DNA of 64,000 bases from NCBI GenBank assembly GCA_014529385.2, contig CM043944.1:51829268-51893267 (forward strand). Direction: 5' to 3'. Each line of letters begins with the position of its first letter. Positions within the stretch are counted from its first letter, which is position 1. Positions 24,953 to 35,006 of this stretch are shown here, in pieces. This DNA comes from Adiantum capillus-veneris. Lineage: Eukaryota > Streptophyta > Polypodiopsida > Polypodiales > Pteridaceae. Under the pieces are notes generated by a model that saw only the letters and a list, made by a program, of their open reading frames with translations, had not been told where the DNA came from and did not search any database. The position numbers were made by a program, and so were the translations under genes.

Positions 24953-26361
24953 TGTAACATTTAATGGCCTAAAATCTTATTTGTAGCGGAAATTAGCATG
25001 AACATAGTGGGCATTTCATTAGAATAGATTCCTAATGAGAATTACAAGAGTGCTTGGGTGGAGAGAGCAACAAAAAGCATAACACCTAGTTAGATAGCAT
25101 CGACAATACTTTCAAAAGAGAGAGCAATTAAACTATTGACAACACTTGAGGACCGGATTTGCATGGAGCCGGTCCCGCCTCCAAAAGGCTTTGTATTATG
25201 GTTTCTCCCATCAAGAGAGACATTGTACAATACAATTCTTTGTGTTCCTTCAAGACTAGCTAGTGCAATGAAGATGGAAGCTTCATACACCAAGCAAAAC
25301 ACTTAATCAAACACAACTTGAATTATCCCCGTTCTCAGACCCAAGACCTCACACACCTTCAAAGATGGTGAGAGCTAGCAGGGTATGAGAGTAGATTGAG
25401 AGGAAAAAGAAGTATCTTACGAGAAAGAAGTACATCTCCTCACATAATCACTCATATTAGCATAGCTTAGCTTAGTAATTAGCTTGGTAGAGAAGATGAG
25501 CATGCATTGAAGCTTGGCTCTTGGTTGGATTTGCATCCACATGCCAAGAGAGTGTTGATGTAGGCTTCTATCTCACAAGCTTGGAGTAGGTGATGAGCTC
25601 TCCATTAAAGCTTGGGAGGAGATAGAGTGTTTTCCCTTCACACATGGTCAAGTGTGAGAGTGTGTGAGTGAATGCCAAGCAAAAATCAGCCCCCCCCAAT
25701 CTCTTGGGCGAGCCCTAGCTGCTAAGTTAGGCTGGCTTTTTCCTCATTGGACCTCCCCAGGTCAAGCCAATAGGAATTAAGCAGCATAAGTGATAGCCTT
25801 CTGACATGTGTCCCCCTTTCCCCTTTTGTGAGAGCTTTAGATAATTAAATAATTAAACTAAACTCTCATTGGACCCCTTTGCCTCCTGGCCAATAGGAAT
25901 CATGCAAGCCATGGGGCTTCTGAATGCTCATTGGACCCCTTGGGAGACTGCCCAATAGTCTTCTAGGACACTTAATTCTTATTGGTTTCTTTTATTAAAT
26001 GTTTTTAAATTAATTAAACTAGATTTACTCTAGCTTAATTCTCATTGGTCCACTTCAAGGGTCTTCCAATAGGAATTGGGCACACCTTGTGGGCATCTGG
26101 CCTAGGGAGCTGACATGTGTCCCTCATTCCCTTTGTGTAAAGGGAGCCTGTGTGTGTGTGTGTGGTTTTCTCTCTCATCCCCTAGCTTTGGGGCTCGCCC
26201 CCTCCCATGTAGGGATGCAGAAAGACTTTTTGGGCACACACACTAAGCATCCAATTTTCCCTAAGGTTGACCTTTGGACACAACCTTTGAATTTTGGAAC
26301 CTTAGCATTTTGGAAGTCTTAATGGGCTAAACCTTAGGGTCTTTTTAGCCCGTTGTTTCAC
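24953..26361. mobile_element. LTR-like sequence (possible solo LTR)
   Basis: The block begins TGTAACATTTAATGGCC and could end near GTTGTTTCACA at 26361, giving TGT...ACA termini. I could not confirm a target duplication. Its first 190 bases recur at 26960-27150. The interior has five ATTGG...CCAAT hairpin units (25745-26085). There is no coding capacity. The solo LTR reading is a guess from the ends and the repeat behaviour. Confidence 0.35.
25745..26085. repeat. array of ATTGG...CCAAT inverted units
   Basis: CTCATTGGACC or close variants occur at about 25744, 25867, 25928, 25979 and 26041. Most are followed 15-25 bases later by CCAATAG(GAAT). Each unit can form a small hairpin and also presents CCAAT boxes on both strands. 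Confidence 0.7.
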
Positions 26362-26959
26362 ATGGCTCTTCTGCAGATGGCCCCCCCCTTTGGATCCCTA
26401 TTTTCCCTCCTTTGGATCCCTACTGTGGCCGGTCTGCTAACTTAACCAATATTCTAGCTTTTTCTCCCTTGGCACTTCCCCACATTAAATGATCAGTTTA
26501 ATATGAGAAAATCATTTAGGAGAATTAGATATTGATTATTATGACACTTTACTTCTCTGTTTGTGTGTTACTCATGTGGCACTACCCTCAGATTTTGTAT
26601 CACTTGCTGCATTTCCTTCTTGTCTTAGATTTCTTGTTTGGCAGTCTCAAGCTTGAGATTCTGAGAATGTTTATAATTGGCATGTAAGAATTGCTTCATA
26701 TAATAACATGTATGATGAGCTTCTGCCTTGTTTGTTTGTGATAATTTGGCACTCCAATTAGGGCATGTCTGTGATATTGCACAAACTAGTTATACATTAC
26801 AATTTTTAAATACAAAGTTTGGAAGGGTCATTGAATTTCTCCCATGCACGGTGAATGCAGGATTGTCTAATAGCCCTCCCTTTGGGAAGGGCACACATGA
26901 GAGTTTCCCTTCTCGGGGAAGAGCAGGGGTACCTTGCAATTTTCAGCCCTGAGTGTGAC

Positions 26960-27150
26960 TGTAACATTTAATGGCCTAGTAACTTGTGTGTAGTGGAAAA
27001 TAGCATGAACATAGTGAGCGTTTTATTAGAATAGCTTCCTAATGAGAACAACAAGAGTGCTTGGGTGGAGAGAGCAACAAAAAGTATAACACCTAGTTAG
27101 ATAGCATGATTAACCATACTTCAAAAGGGAGACAAATTAACCAATTGAGA
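26960..27150. repeat. second partial copy of the 24953 repeat
   Basis: From TGTAACATTTAATGGCCTA onward this matches 24953-25143 closely, with a spacing of 2007 bases. It ends where the truncated Lys/Glu-rich gene copy begins. Confidence 0.88.
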
Positions 27151-27995
27151 ATTGCCATTTTCTCTTTCTCTTCCTCCTCCATCTTGAGCTTCTTTTGATG
27201 CTGCTCCTTGGCCATTTTCTGTTGTTCTTCCTTCTCCATCTTCTTCTTCTCCTTTTTGTCGTTCGCCATCTTCAGCGCCTTAGGTTTGTTAGCGAATGTG
27301 GCCTTTTCATCCTTCTCTGTTTTCCATGTTCTCCACTTTTTCAGCTTCTTCGGTTCGTCTGCAATGGTAACCTTTTCATCCTTCTCTGTTTTCCACTTTT
27401 TCAGCTTCTTCTGTTTTGGTTCATTGGCAATCGCAACCTTTTCATCCTTCACCGTCTTAGATTTTTTCAGCTTCTTCTCCGGTTGCTCCTTTGCAATGTT
27501 CTCTTTCTCTTGCTTCTGACTCTTCACCTTCTTCATGGGTTGCTGCTCCGGCGACATTCTGTCTTTCTCTTCCTTTTCCTTCTTCATCTTCAACAGTTTC
27601 TCTAATTTCTTCAGCTTGCCCTGTTGCTGCTGCTGATCTTTCTCTTTTGTGCCTCTCTTCGTGGATGCTTCTGCATCAGAAAGGGATTTATCGGTGACAT
27701 CGGGAAGGCTGACGCACGTGAGATAAACCATAGCACGTTCCATTACGCTTCTGGATTTCATCTCGTCTGTGTATTGCTCTTGCTCTTCCTTCACCTCCTT
27801 TTTCAGTTGTTTCTTCTTCTTAAGTAGCCCTTTTCTGCCTTTCTCCTTGGAGCTATCTTCATTTTCATCAGGAGAAGTTACGCCTGCAGAGAGACAACTT
27901 TGCGACCTGCCATCTCTGTCTTTCTCTCGGGGTTTCTCTTTGATTAAGCTCTCGTCATCGGAAGACGATACGTCTGCAGCAAGACAGCTCGGCAT
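27093..27995 (-). pseudogene. truncated copy of the Lys/Glu-rich gene
   Basis: The start MPSCLAADVSSSDDESLIK at 27995 and the next 270 codons match the gene at 17996-19270 with few changes. It has a short extra stretch (EKLLKMKKEKEEKDR) where the other copy has a gap. Homology stops near 27155, where the frame runs into the LTR-like repeat and ends after about 20 unrelated codons. The whole repetitive C-terminal half is lost. Homology also covers the upstream region to 28320. The frame is open, so a 300-residue product is possible, but the fused end makes a pseudogene more likely. Confidence 0.75.
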
Positions 27996-28005
27996 TATGC
28001 TTGTT

Positions 28006-28013
<8 letters not shown>

Positions 28014-28052
<39 letters not shown>
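28014..28052. repeat. (GA)n microsatellite
   Basis: This GA tract sits in the same position relative to the truncated gene copy as the tract at 19290 does in the full copy. Confidence 0.93.
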
Positions 28053-28055
<3 letters not shown>

Positions 28056-28320
28056 TTGCCGCTGGTCTGATTCCCCGTTGCTACAGAAGAAGAGCACGCT
28101 CTTTCTTTGATGCTGTCTCGGACGTTGCTACCCATGCGAGGACATTTTACTATGCCTAAAGAATTTTTTTTTTCTTGTCGACCTTCGACAGGAACCTTGG
28201 AACACTCGAAGACACTGTTCTCACACAAGATTTTTATCTAGTAAAGTAGAATGAGATTGCGTTGAGGGACCAGGACAATCTTTAGTATGTAAACCCCCTT
28301 ATACCGCTAGGTCTTCAGCT

Positions 28321-30050
28321 CCTACCACACTAGGACGGGCGTCCAACAGAACTTGGTGTCACATGTGCCGTCATCTCCTATCAAATGGGCTTTAGACAAA
28401 TCGTAGACCGACTTTCGATTTTCATGCTGCCTGTCATAGTTAAGCCATGCTTCTCGTGATTTCTTTTGTAGTTGGCCATGCCCTTGGAAAGTTGGTGGGT
28501 AATCTAGGCCGTCCATTTGGCAGCGTCTTGCAGCCGTCTACACCTTTCTGCTGTGATGATTTGATGCCTGCTAACTCAGCGTGGCACTCTCATGCCCATC
28601 AAGTGTGAGAAGGGCCTTGGACTAGTCCAAACTGTCGCCCCAGAGTGGGGCACAAAAGCGTTGAGAGGGTGTAGCAAAATTGGATTTGCATGTAAATCAA
28701 AAGAGGTTTTCGAACCTAGCTTACCTACGAACGGCCTCACCCTCTCGGACACTAAAGGCTTGCATGCACTTTTGAGCATGGATCGCGGGGAGGGTTGAGC
28801 ACACGACCACAAGCACTTTGAGCTGTTCGCCCTATGTGCTTTTGCTTATTGTTCCCCAAAAGAAATTATATTATGTGAAGTGTGAATTTGAGAGCCTAAA
28901 GAGGGAGATGAACTCATGGCTACCTATGAGTAGTTTGAACCCAGCCTTAAATGAACTTGGAGCGGTGGGATTGCTGGTGGGCAGCCGATCGTGCAAATCT
29001 CGAAGGAGAGCAATGGTGAAAAAAAAAATCATCGCGTTCACTTGTCTCCATCACAACCCGGGTTTCAAACCCTTAACCTACCCATTAGTAGCCTGGTGCC
29101 CTATCCACATGCACACGTGAGTTTCCTTACTCCCCTTATCACTTCACTCCCTATAATCTAAACTCTTAGAAATTTTTTTTGTGTGGATTTATTCGACAAA
29201 TCATAAGCGCCACGATAATTGTGTCCTAGTTCAGTGACGTCGATCCCATCACTTGGAATTCATGCAAAACCACGTAGTATGTTGGGGGCAAGAGAGAGAG
29301 AGAGCATGTACACATACCTTGAATTAGGGTTGGCCTTTTAAAGGCACAATGCAAATATTTTTGGCTTATTTAGTGTTTTTTTTTGCGGGGTAGTTCGCTC
29401 TTTTACTAATAAGAGGAGAAAAATACCCAAAAACAGTTGAAATGCCTGATAAATATGTCAAAATTTGTGCATTCTCTTCAAGGTAACCTTCATTTCTTCT
29501 CCCATTCTTGCAATTTTAATCAAAAAAATATACAAATTTGTTGAGAAATACAACATATCACAGAAGTTGGAGAAGTTGACGAGCAAAGCCAATTTAGGCT
29601 TTAGCTACACACCTATGGTAGTGACTTGCAGCAACCTTTACTTATGAATGGTGAGATTAACTATACCTGGTGAACAAAAAGTGTCATCAAATTGCGATCG
29701 ACAAAGGCTTGCACCTTTTGAATGAGATAGATGTTGAGGTATTTCCTCAGCACTATTCGACAGACACAATGTCTTAAAGGAAGACCAAGCGGTGGGATCC
29801 CTTAAGGGAAGCAACTCGGGCACGGTTTCTGTGGAGATCTCCACTGTCCACGTTAACTAGAAACAATAAAGAAGGACAAATGAAGTAAACAAGGACCGGC
29901 GGGCTTAGGTAGGGGTCTCTAGTGGGAAAATGGGCCACACTGGCAAGGATTGGGGGGCACATTGGCTAAAATTGAGTCGGACGTGGTGATGATCTCTAGA
30001 CTGGCAGGCGAGATTGTACGTTGCATGAGGGGTGGGTGGAGTATAATGCA
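28321..30050. other. unassigned, one SINE-like patch
   Basis: No gene recognised. Only short frames without family resemblance. A tRNA-like patch on the minus strand is listed separately (29042-29115). Confidence 0.5.
29042..29115 (-). repeat. possible tRNA-derived SINE head
   Basis: On the minus strand GTGGATAGGGCACCAGGCTAC resembles box A and GGTTTGAAACCCGG is a good box B, about 30 bases apart. That spacing is typical of tRNA-derived SINEs. The stretch does not fold into a full tRNA by eye, so a functional tRNA is unlikely. Confidence 0.4.
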
Positions 30051-30053
30051 TGA

Positions 30054-30080
30054 GGGGGGGGGGGGGGGGGGGGGGGGGGG
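30054..30080. repeat. 27-base poly-G run
   Basis: An unbroken G tract in a G-rich stretch (30029-30090). It could form quadruplexes on the plus strand and is prone to length error in assembly. Confidence 0.9.
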
Positions 30081-30095
30081 TGGTGAGGGGGTCAC

Positions 30096-30300
30096 GATCG
30101 TATGGTCCATCGGGCTTGGATTGCTGCTCAAGGTCTGTACGCAAGGGCAATAACAGGGAGGCGACTAGAGCTTGTATTTGGGTGGAGTGCGTTGCATGTA
30201 GAGGGGAGTGGGGGTTGCGATCATCCAGTCCATCGGGCTTGGATTGCTACTCAAGGTATGTACACAAGCCGACAACAGGAAGGCAATTGGAAGTTGTATT
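30096..30300. repeat. imperfect tandem repeat, period 123
   Basis: CCATCGGGCTTGGATTGCT at 30107 recurs at 30230, followed in both by CTCAAGGT.TGTAC.CAAG and similar GGCAATTGGA-type text. The unit is diverged and includes the G-rich stretch. Confidence 0.75.
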
Positions 30301-30392
30301 CCGAGAGGTTGACCGGAGTCCACTGAGGCCAACTATTGGCAAGGGGAGGGGGGGATCTATTGCTGCAGTTCTACACTTGAGGCAAACAACCA

Positions 30393-31193
30393 TTGCAAAT
30401 GGCACCTCATAGGTCCGTGGGAGGAGTGAAGAATGGAGGCAAGAAAGCAACCCGGAGCAGCCCGAGGCGACACCCACATGTCACGTCCTCTCCATCAGCC
30501 ACGCGAAGCAATCCGCGGCTACGTGAGAAATCTAACAAAAAGCTGGAGGGCCTTTTCAAGGAGGCTCTGATGCACGATGGGGGAGAGGAGACAGATTCTT
30601 GCAAAACTGCTAGCAGCTCCTTTTGCAAAGAGAAAGAGAGTACTCCCAGTGGAGTCATGAGATGCACGAAAGGATGATTTGGTTATCGACCAAAATGAGA
30701 GTGGGAAGGTGTTTCAGCCAAGCCATTAAAATGTTCAACAATTGCCGTATGTGGGGGTCTTTTCATCCGATGGAAGGCTTGCACGACAATGCCGAGCCAG
30801 CACGGAGTGCCCAAATCAATTCCACTTTTAGCTTGTTAGGTGGTGCATGGAGAGGCTCCTCAAAAGAGAGCATGGCTTGGATGTGGAGATCCTGTTATGA
30901 AAAGCAATGTGGAGGATGCAACAATGGGTTCTAGAGGCAAAGCACCCGAAACACGGACCGGCAAGCATCTATGGCAAAAGCACACAAAGGCACGTTTTGC
31001 AAACAAAGAAAGAAAATGGGCATTGAATGTGAGAAAGGTTGATAACCTCAATCATCGAGGAGCGGAGGAGAAACGAGATAAGTTGAATCTTGAGTTTAGA
31101 ACAATGCCTAAGGATGAATTCGTCAACAAGATTGTGAAGGAGCGCATGGAGGTCTATCATTCAACCGTCGATCAACGCCTTACTCGCATTTAA
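30393..31193 (+). pseudogene. possible hypothetical coding remnant
   Basis: Two plus-strand frames in the same phase (30393-30677, 94 codons; 30840-31193, 117 codons) give hydrophilic, protein-like sequence, for example KSNKKLEGLFKEALMHDGG and MPKDEFVNKIVKERMEVYH. Between them the phase has stops. No family is recognised. They could be exons of a small gene or a decayed transposon protein such as a gag remnant. Weak. Confidence 0.25.
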
Positions 31194-31299
31194 AAGTGAA
31201 TCAACAAAGGCTGTGAGAAGCATGTAGAATGCTCTAGAACTCTTTCTCTAACTTTGTTGTTTTGATGATTATATTCTTTGTTTATGTTTTCAAACCTTT

Positions 31300-31975
31300 T
31301 TATTTATGTATGCTTATGTGTGTGCACATGCATGTGTGTGGTTTGGGTGTGTGAAAGCATATATTCGAACCTAGTCTGACACCTACTACCAAACACTATG
31401 CATCATATGTTTAGTAAATTGGCTGATGACTCTATACCTTGCACTTCCCTTTAAAGGTGAATCTAGTCATATCTACCTATATTTCTGGCTTCCTATTGTG
31501 AAGTTCTTGCTCGAGTTACAACCAACTGATATTGAGTTAATTCTTTCCACCTCTCGTGGTGCACATGCCGTACCAACTGCCTCTTTTTTGTGCCAACATT
31601 TCCTAATTACTACTACTTTCAATGCTAGGCTTCATTGTGGATGAATCTTAGTTCCATCTCTAGAAATGTGACAACAAATTAAAACATAAATTTCTATATT
31701 GATATATGCTCGTGCGTGGGTACATGTGTGGTGTGGGTGTGTGAGAATGCACATATATTGGAACCTAGTTCTACACTTACTATTGGGCACTTGGCAACAT
31801 TAGTGGGGAGCTGATGGTTATATTGACATGTGGATGACAACCATGAGTCTCTACTATGGACTTCCCTTTAGAGGTGAATCTAGCATATGCTGGATTCACA
31901 TAGGTATATTTCTTGGTCATATAGTGGACATGTAGGCTTCACATTGTGAAGTTTTGCACCCCAGGTGATATTGTG
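31300..31975. repeat. diverged direct duplication, about 400-bp period
   Basis: The text TGTGTGG.TTGGGTGTGTGA..GCATATATT..GAACCTAGT at about 31335 recurs at about 31725. Both are followed by a shared CACTTCCCTTTAAAGGTGAATCTAG (31441) or close variant (31859) and by a shared CATTGTGAAGTT. The copies differ in length by an insertion. No coding content. Confidence 0.65.
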
Positions 31976-32436
31976 TGTCTCTCTACTTTTTCAACATTAC
32001 CGCCCATGTCTACTTTTTCAGTGTTATCGCCTACATCTACTCGTTTACCCGTGTCTATCTACTTGTTAATGGTTACTGCCCTGCCTAGGCACGCACCTAG
32101 GATGGCCTTCTTTACCTGTGTGAGTCTGTCTATGTTAACCCTCACGGCTCACAGACACCCTATCACCTACGACGGACATTGTATTATTTATTTGGTAGAG
32201 TCATGTACCGGGCTTGTCGGTCCAATAGGAAAAGGGTAAGAGTGATCGCCGATGAGAGGCGCACTCTAACTGGAACATTCAAGGGATTAGTTGGCTAAGC
32301 ATGGGTGCCCAAGTGTGAATGGGGCGAGCTCATATAAAAGTCAACTAAACCTAAAATTCACTCATTTGTGCAATAGAAGAGTGCTCTTGCTCCATCTCCA
32401 TCTTCTTCTTCTTCATCTCCTTGTGTGTGTGTGTAT

Positions 32437-32448
32437 GCGAGAGAGAGA

Positions 32449-32480
<32 letters not shown>
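32437..32480. repeat. (GA)n microsatellite
   Basis: A GA tract follows a (TG)n stretch at 32421-32434. A GC-rich GGCGGCGAAGCGG segment follows. Confidence 0.93.
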
Positions 32481-32487
<7 letters not shown>

Positions 32488-32924
32488 TGTGATCGAGCAT
32501 TGCGACGACGGCACGGTGGCGGCGAAGCGGTTGAGCGCGGCGAAGCGGCGGATCCTTCTTCTTCGCGGCGAGAAATCCTCCACGAAGCAAGCGTAGAGCG
32601 GTGAGTGACACACCATCGCCTTCTTTGAGCTTACTAGTTTAGGCTTGTTGTGTGCTTGGAGCCATTTGTGGCTCGCACACGGTATATTGGCAAGTTCCTT
32701 GCATTGACACGTATGACATACGCTGTCGAGAAATTTGCGGTCTTGCCAGGAAAGCACCGGGCTTATGGCTGTGAGAGTTTGTGAGAGAACTCAACAAAAA
32801 CTATATGAAGGAGTTAAACCATAGATGCCATGAAGACTAGGGTTTGGAAAGAAGTTCAACCAAAGAAGACTCACTCTTTCTCTCTTGCATTCACACACAC
32901 AAAGGAAGAACGCAAAAGAGAATG

Positions 32925-33352
32925 TCAAAACAATACGAATATGAAAACATCAAGGCTATGGTCATAGCGTATCATGGGTAATATGAAAGGGTTAATGGAT
33001 GAGTTAATGGCATTCAATCTTGGCTGACCAAATAGGCTACGAATTGTTCTTTGGAATTGTAGTTTTGTGCTTACCATAATATAGATATTTTGTCTAGTGA
33101 TTGGGATTAATTGTGTGTACAAATCCTCTTGGTTCATAGCAAGATAACTACGCTTACATCAAAAGAAAAATTATAGTCTATGAGAGGTAGTATGATGGGA
33201 TCCGGTGATAGAAGTATTTCATTGAGCCTTTCAGGGCCGAAGAGAAACACTATACGTTGTTGAAAGTGTATTTTACGGCTAATCCATACGTTAATTCTAA
33301 TAGATCGTACAGAGTGAAAGCGATAGAAATGATCATCATGTGGGTTATTCAT
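32925..33352 (-). other. two tandem, diverged peptide units on the minus strand
   Basis: The minus-strand frames 33352-33134 and 33137-32925 give related peptides: both have a LFG..RLN block followed by about 10 residues, then P.ILP.I.Y..S.DV. DNA similarity between units is low, but the peptide pattern is shared, which suggests an old coding duplication on this strand. No family recognised. It may belong to an LTR or to a decayed gene. Confidence 0.35.
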
Positions 33353-33359
33353 CTAGGAT

Positions 33360-34730
33360 AGTATGTGAGAAATGTAGATATGAGAGAAGTGAAGAGATGA
33401 GAAGTTTCCCTCCCAAGCCCTATTCTTGCCCGTAGGCAATAAGGATACTGCGGGGAGAGATGTACCTGTAGCAAAGAGAACCTAGAGAGGATGAATGAAT
33501 GGGAGAGATAGGTTTGGTTAAGGAGATGAGATTAGATACATATATATAAGTTGGATTAGAGATGAAAATGAAAACAACAAGAAATCAAGAAAACATCAAT
33601 GTAGAACACATCTTACTTGAAACCCTTCGGCACCATTATTGATGGAGAGAGAAGAAGAGTGGATAATTCCACTTTGATTGATATGCCAAGTACAACACCT
33701 TCTTTGATTAGAGTTGATCCTCCAAGGATGGCGTACAAGAATGGCTAGTTTTTCTCTAGGAGAAAGTGTAGGCTAGGGCTTATGTTAATGGGGCTAAGTA
33801 CAATTAGGCATTACTACTCACTCCCTCAAGAATTCCTCTCATCAATGGCTTGAATGCTTGAGTTCCTTCCAAGGAAGAAGAGGTCCCCTTTTACAGGTGA
33901 AGGGAACCCACAAGGGTTTACACAAGAAGAGAGGAGCCAGTGTGAACAGGAATTGGAAAAGTTGGAAATGAGCTGTCCCTGCATGATGTGGGCAGACTGG
34001 GGTCCAGTATTTTTATCGTATCTTCTCAACCGTAGCTCCAAATAAAAAAATTAAAATATGGGCAGAAACTTCAGCTCATTAGCTACGATTTTCATTTTAA
34101 AATCATTCTCCAATTCGGATTGGAACCTTGTGTAAAAAATTCATCAAAATAGGGTCCATTTATGGCAGCAAAAGTCTTCATGTGGTCTCCTTAGCCTTGA
34201 CTTTCATTTAATCCCAAGGACACCTCATGCTATATGAAAGCATGACATTTCTCCTTGACAAAGTTTTGTAACCATGCTTGCAATAATGCATTAAAATAAG
34301 TGTATCTTTGAAATCATGCCACCTAGTGTCCCACTAGGATTTGATTCTCTCCCAGTAGCTATTTAAAAAGAAATATAAGAAAAGTATAAAAAATACATAG
34401 AATATATATATATATTGGAGTTTACCATAGATATAGGATCTAGCTAAGGTGTGAGATGATAATGAAATAGTAGAAATAAATAATCAATGCTTTTTGCCCC
34501 AAGTTAAAAAGGCGAAGCTATTGATGCTTTTCCCATAGTATTTTTTGATGGTAAAGTAAGGATAGGTTACCCTTGAGAAAAATAATAGGATGAGATAGAA
34601 GGCTTATTATTATACTTAAATATGCATATGTACACTATAGGAAATATAATTATGGATCTAAAAGAATACAAGATAACTCTTGTAGCATGCGTTCCCACTA
34701 TGTACGTGTCACAACACGACAACGCGTACA
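33360..34730 (+). mobile_element. probable 5' LTR region of the Ty3/gypsy element
   Basis: The non-coding DNA directly upstream of the primer site at 34735 ends in GCGTACA, as an LTR should (…CA). The 5' border is not visible, and the start given here is only a guess. No second copy was found in the window, so the LTR cannot be delimited by comparison. Confidence 0.4.
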
Positions 34731-34734
34731 TTTT

Positions 34735-34752
34735 TGGCGCCGCTGTCGGGGA
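34735..34752 (+). other. primer binding site, tRNA-Asp type
   Basis: TGGCGCCGCTGTCGGGGA is close to the TGGCGCCGTTGCCGGGGA primer site found in many plant Ty3/gypsy elements, which matches the 3' end of tRNA-Asp. It lies four bases after a possible LTR end (…ACA). It marks the start of an internal region in plus orientation. Confidence 0.85.
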
Positions 34753-34880
34753 ATGCCATACATTAAGCTCGAGTAGCACTCTGTGCTTCTCCGTGGTGCA
34801 ATTTCTATTGTAGGAAAGGTAAGGAAGGAGTGTGTGTGTGTGTTGAGAAGAGGGATTTGGTGTTATATTGTGTGTTTTTT

Positions 34881-35006
34881 TTGTTAATGGAATTTTCAAA
34901 GGTACTGTGTTTATTCTCTATGTATTAAGGTAGTTAGTTTTCTTTGTTAATGGAGATTTCAAAGGTTATGTGTTTATTCTCTATGTATTAAGGTAGTTAG
35001 TTTTCT
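34881..35006. repeat. 63-bp tandem duplication
   Basis: TTGTTAATGGA..TTTCAAAGGT followed by GTGTTTATTCTCTATGTATTAAGGTAG occurs twice, from 34881 and from 34944. It lies in the leader between the primer site and gag. Confidence 0.88.

Noticed and set aside
29042-29115. Functional tRNA gene
   Set aside because: Boxes A and B are recognisable, but I see no acceptor stem or anticodon arm that pairs. A SINE head fits better.
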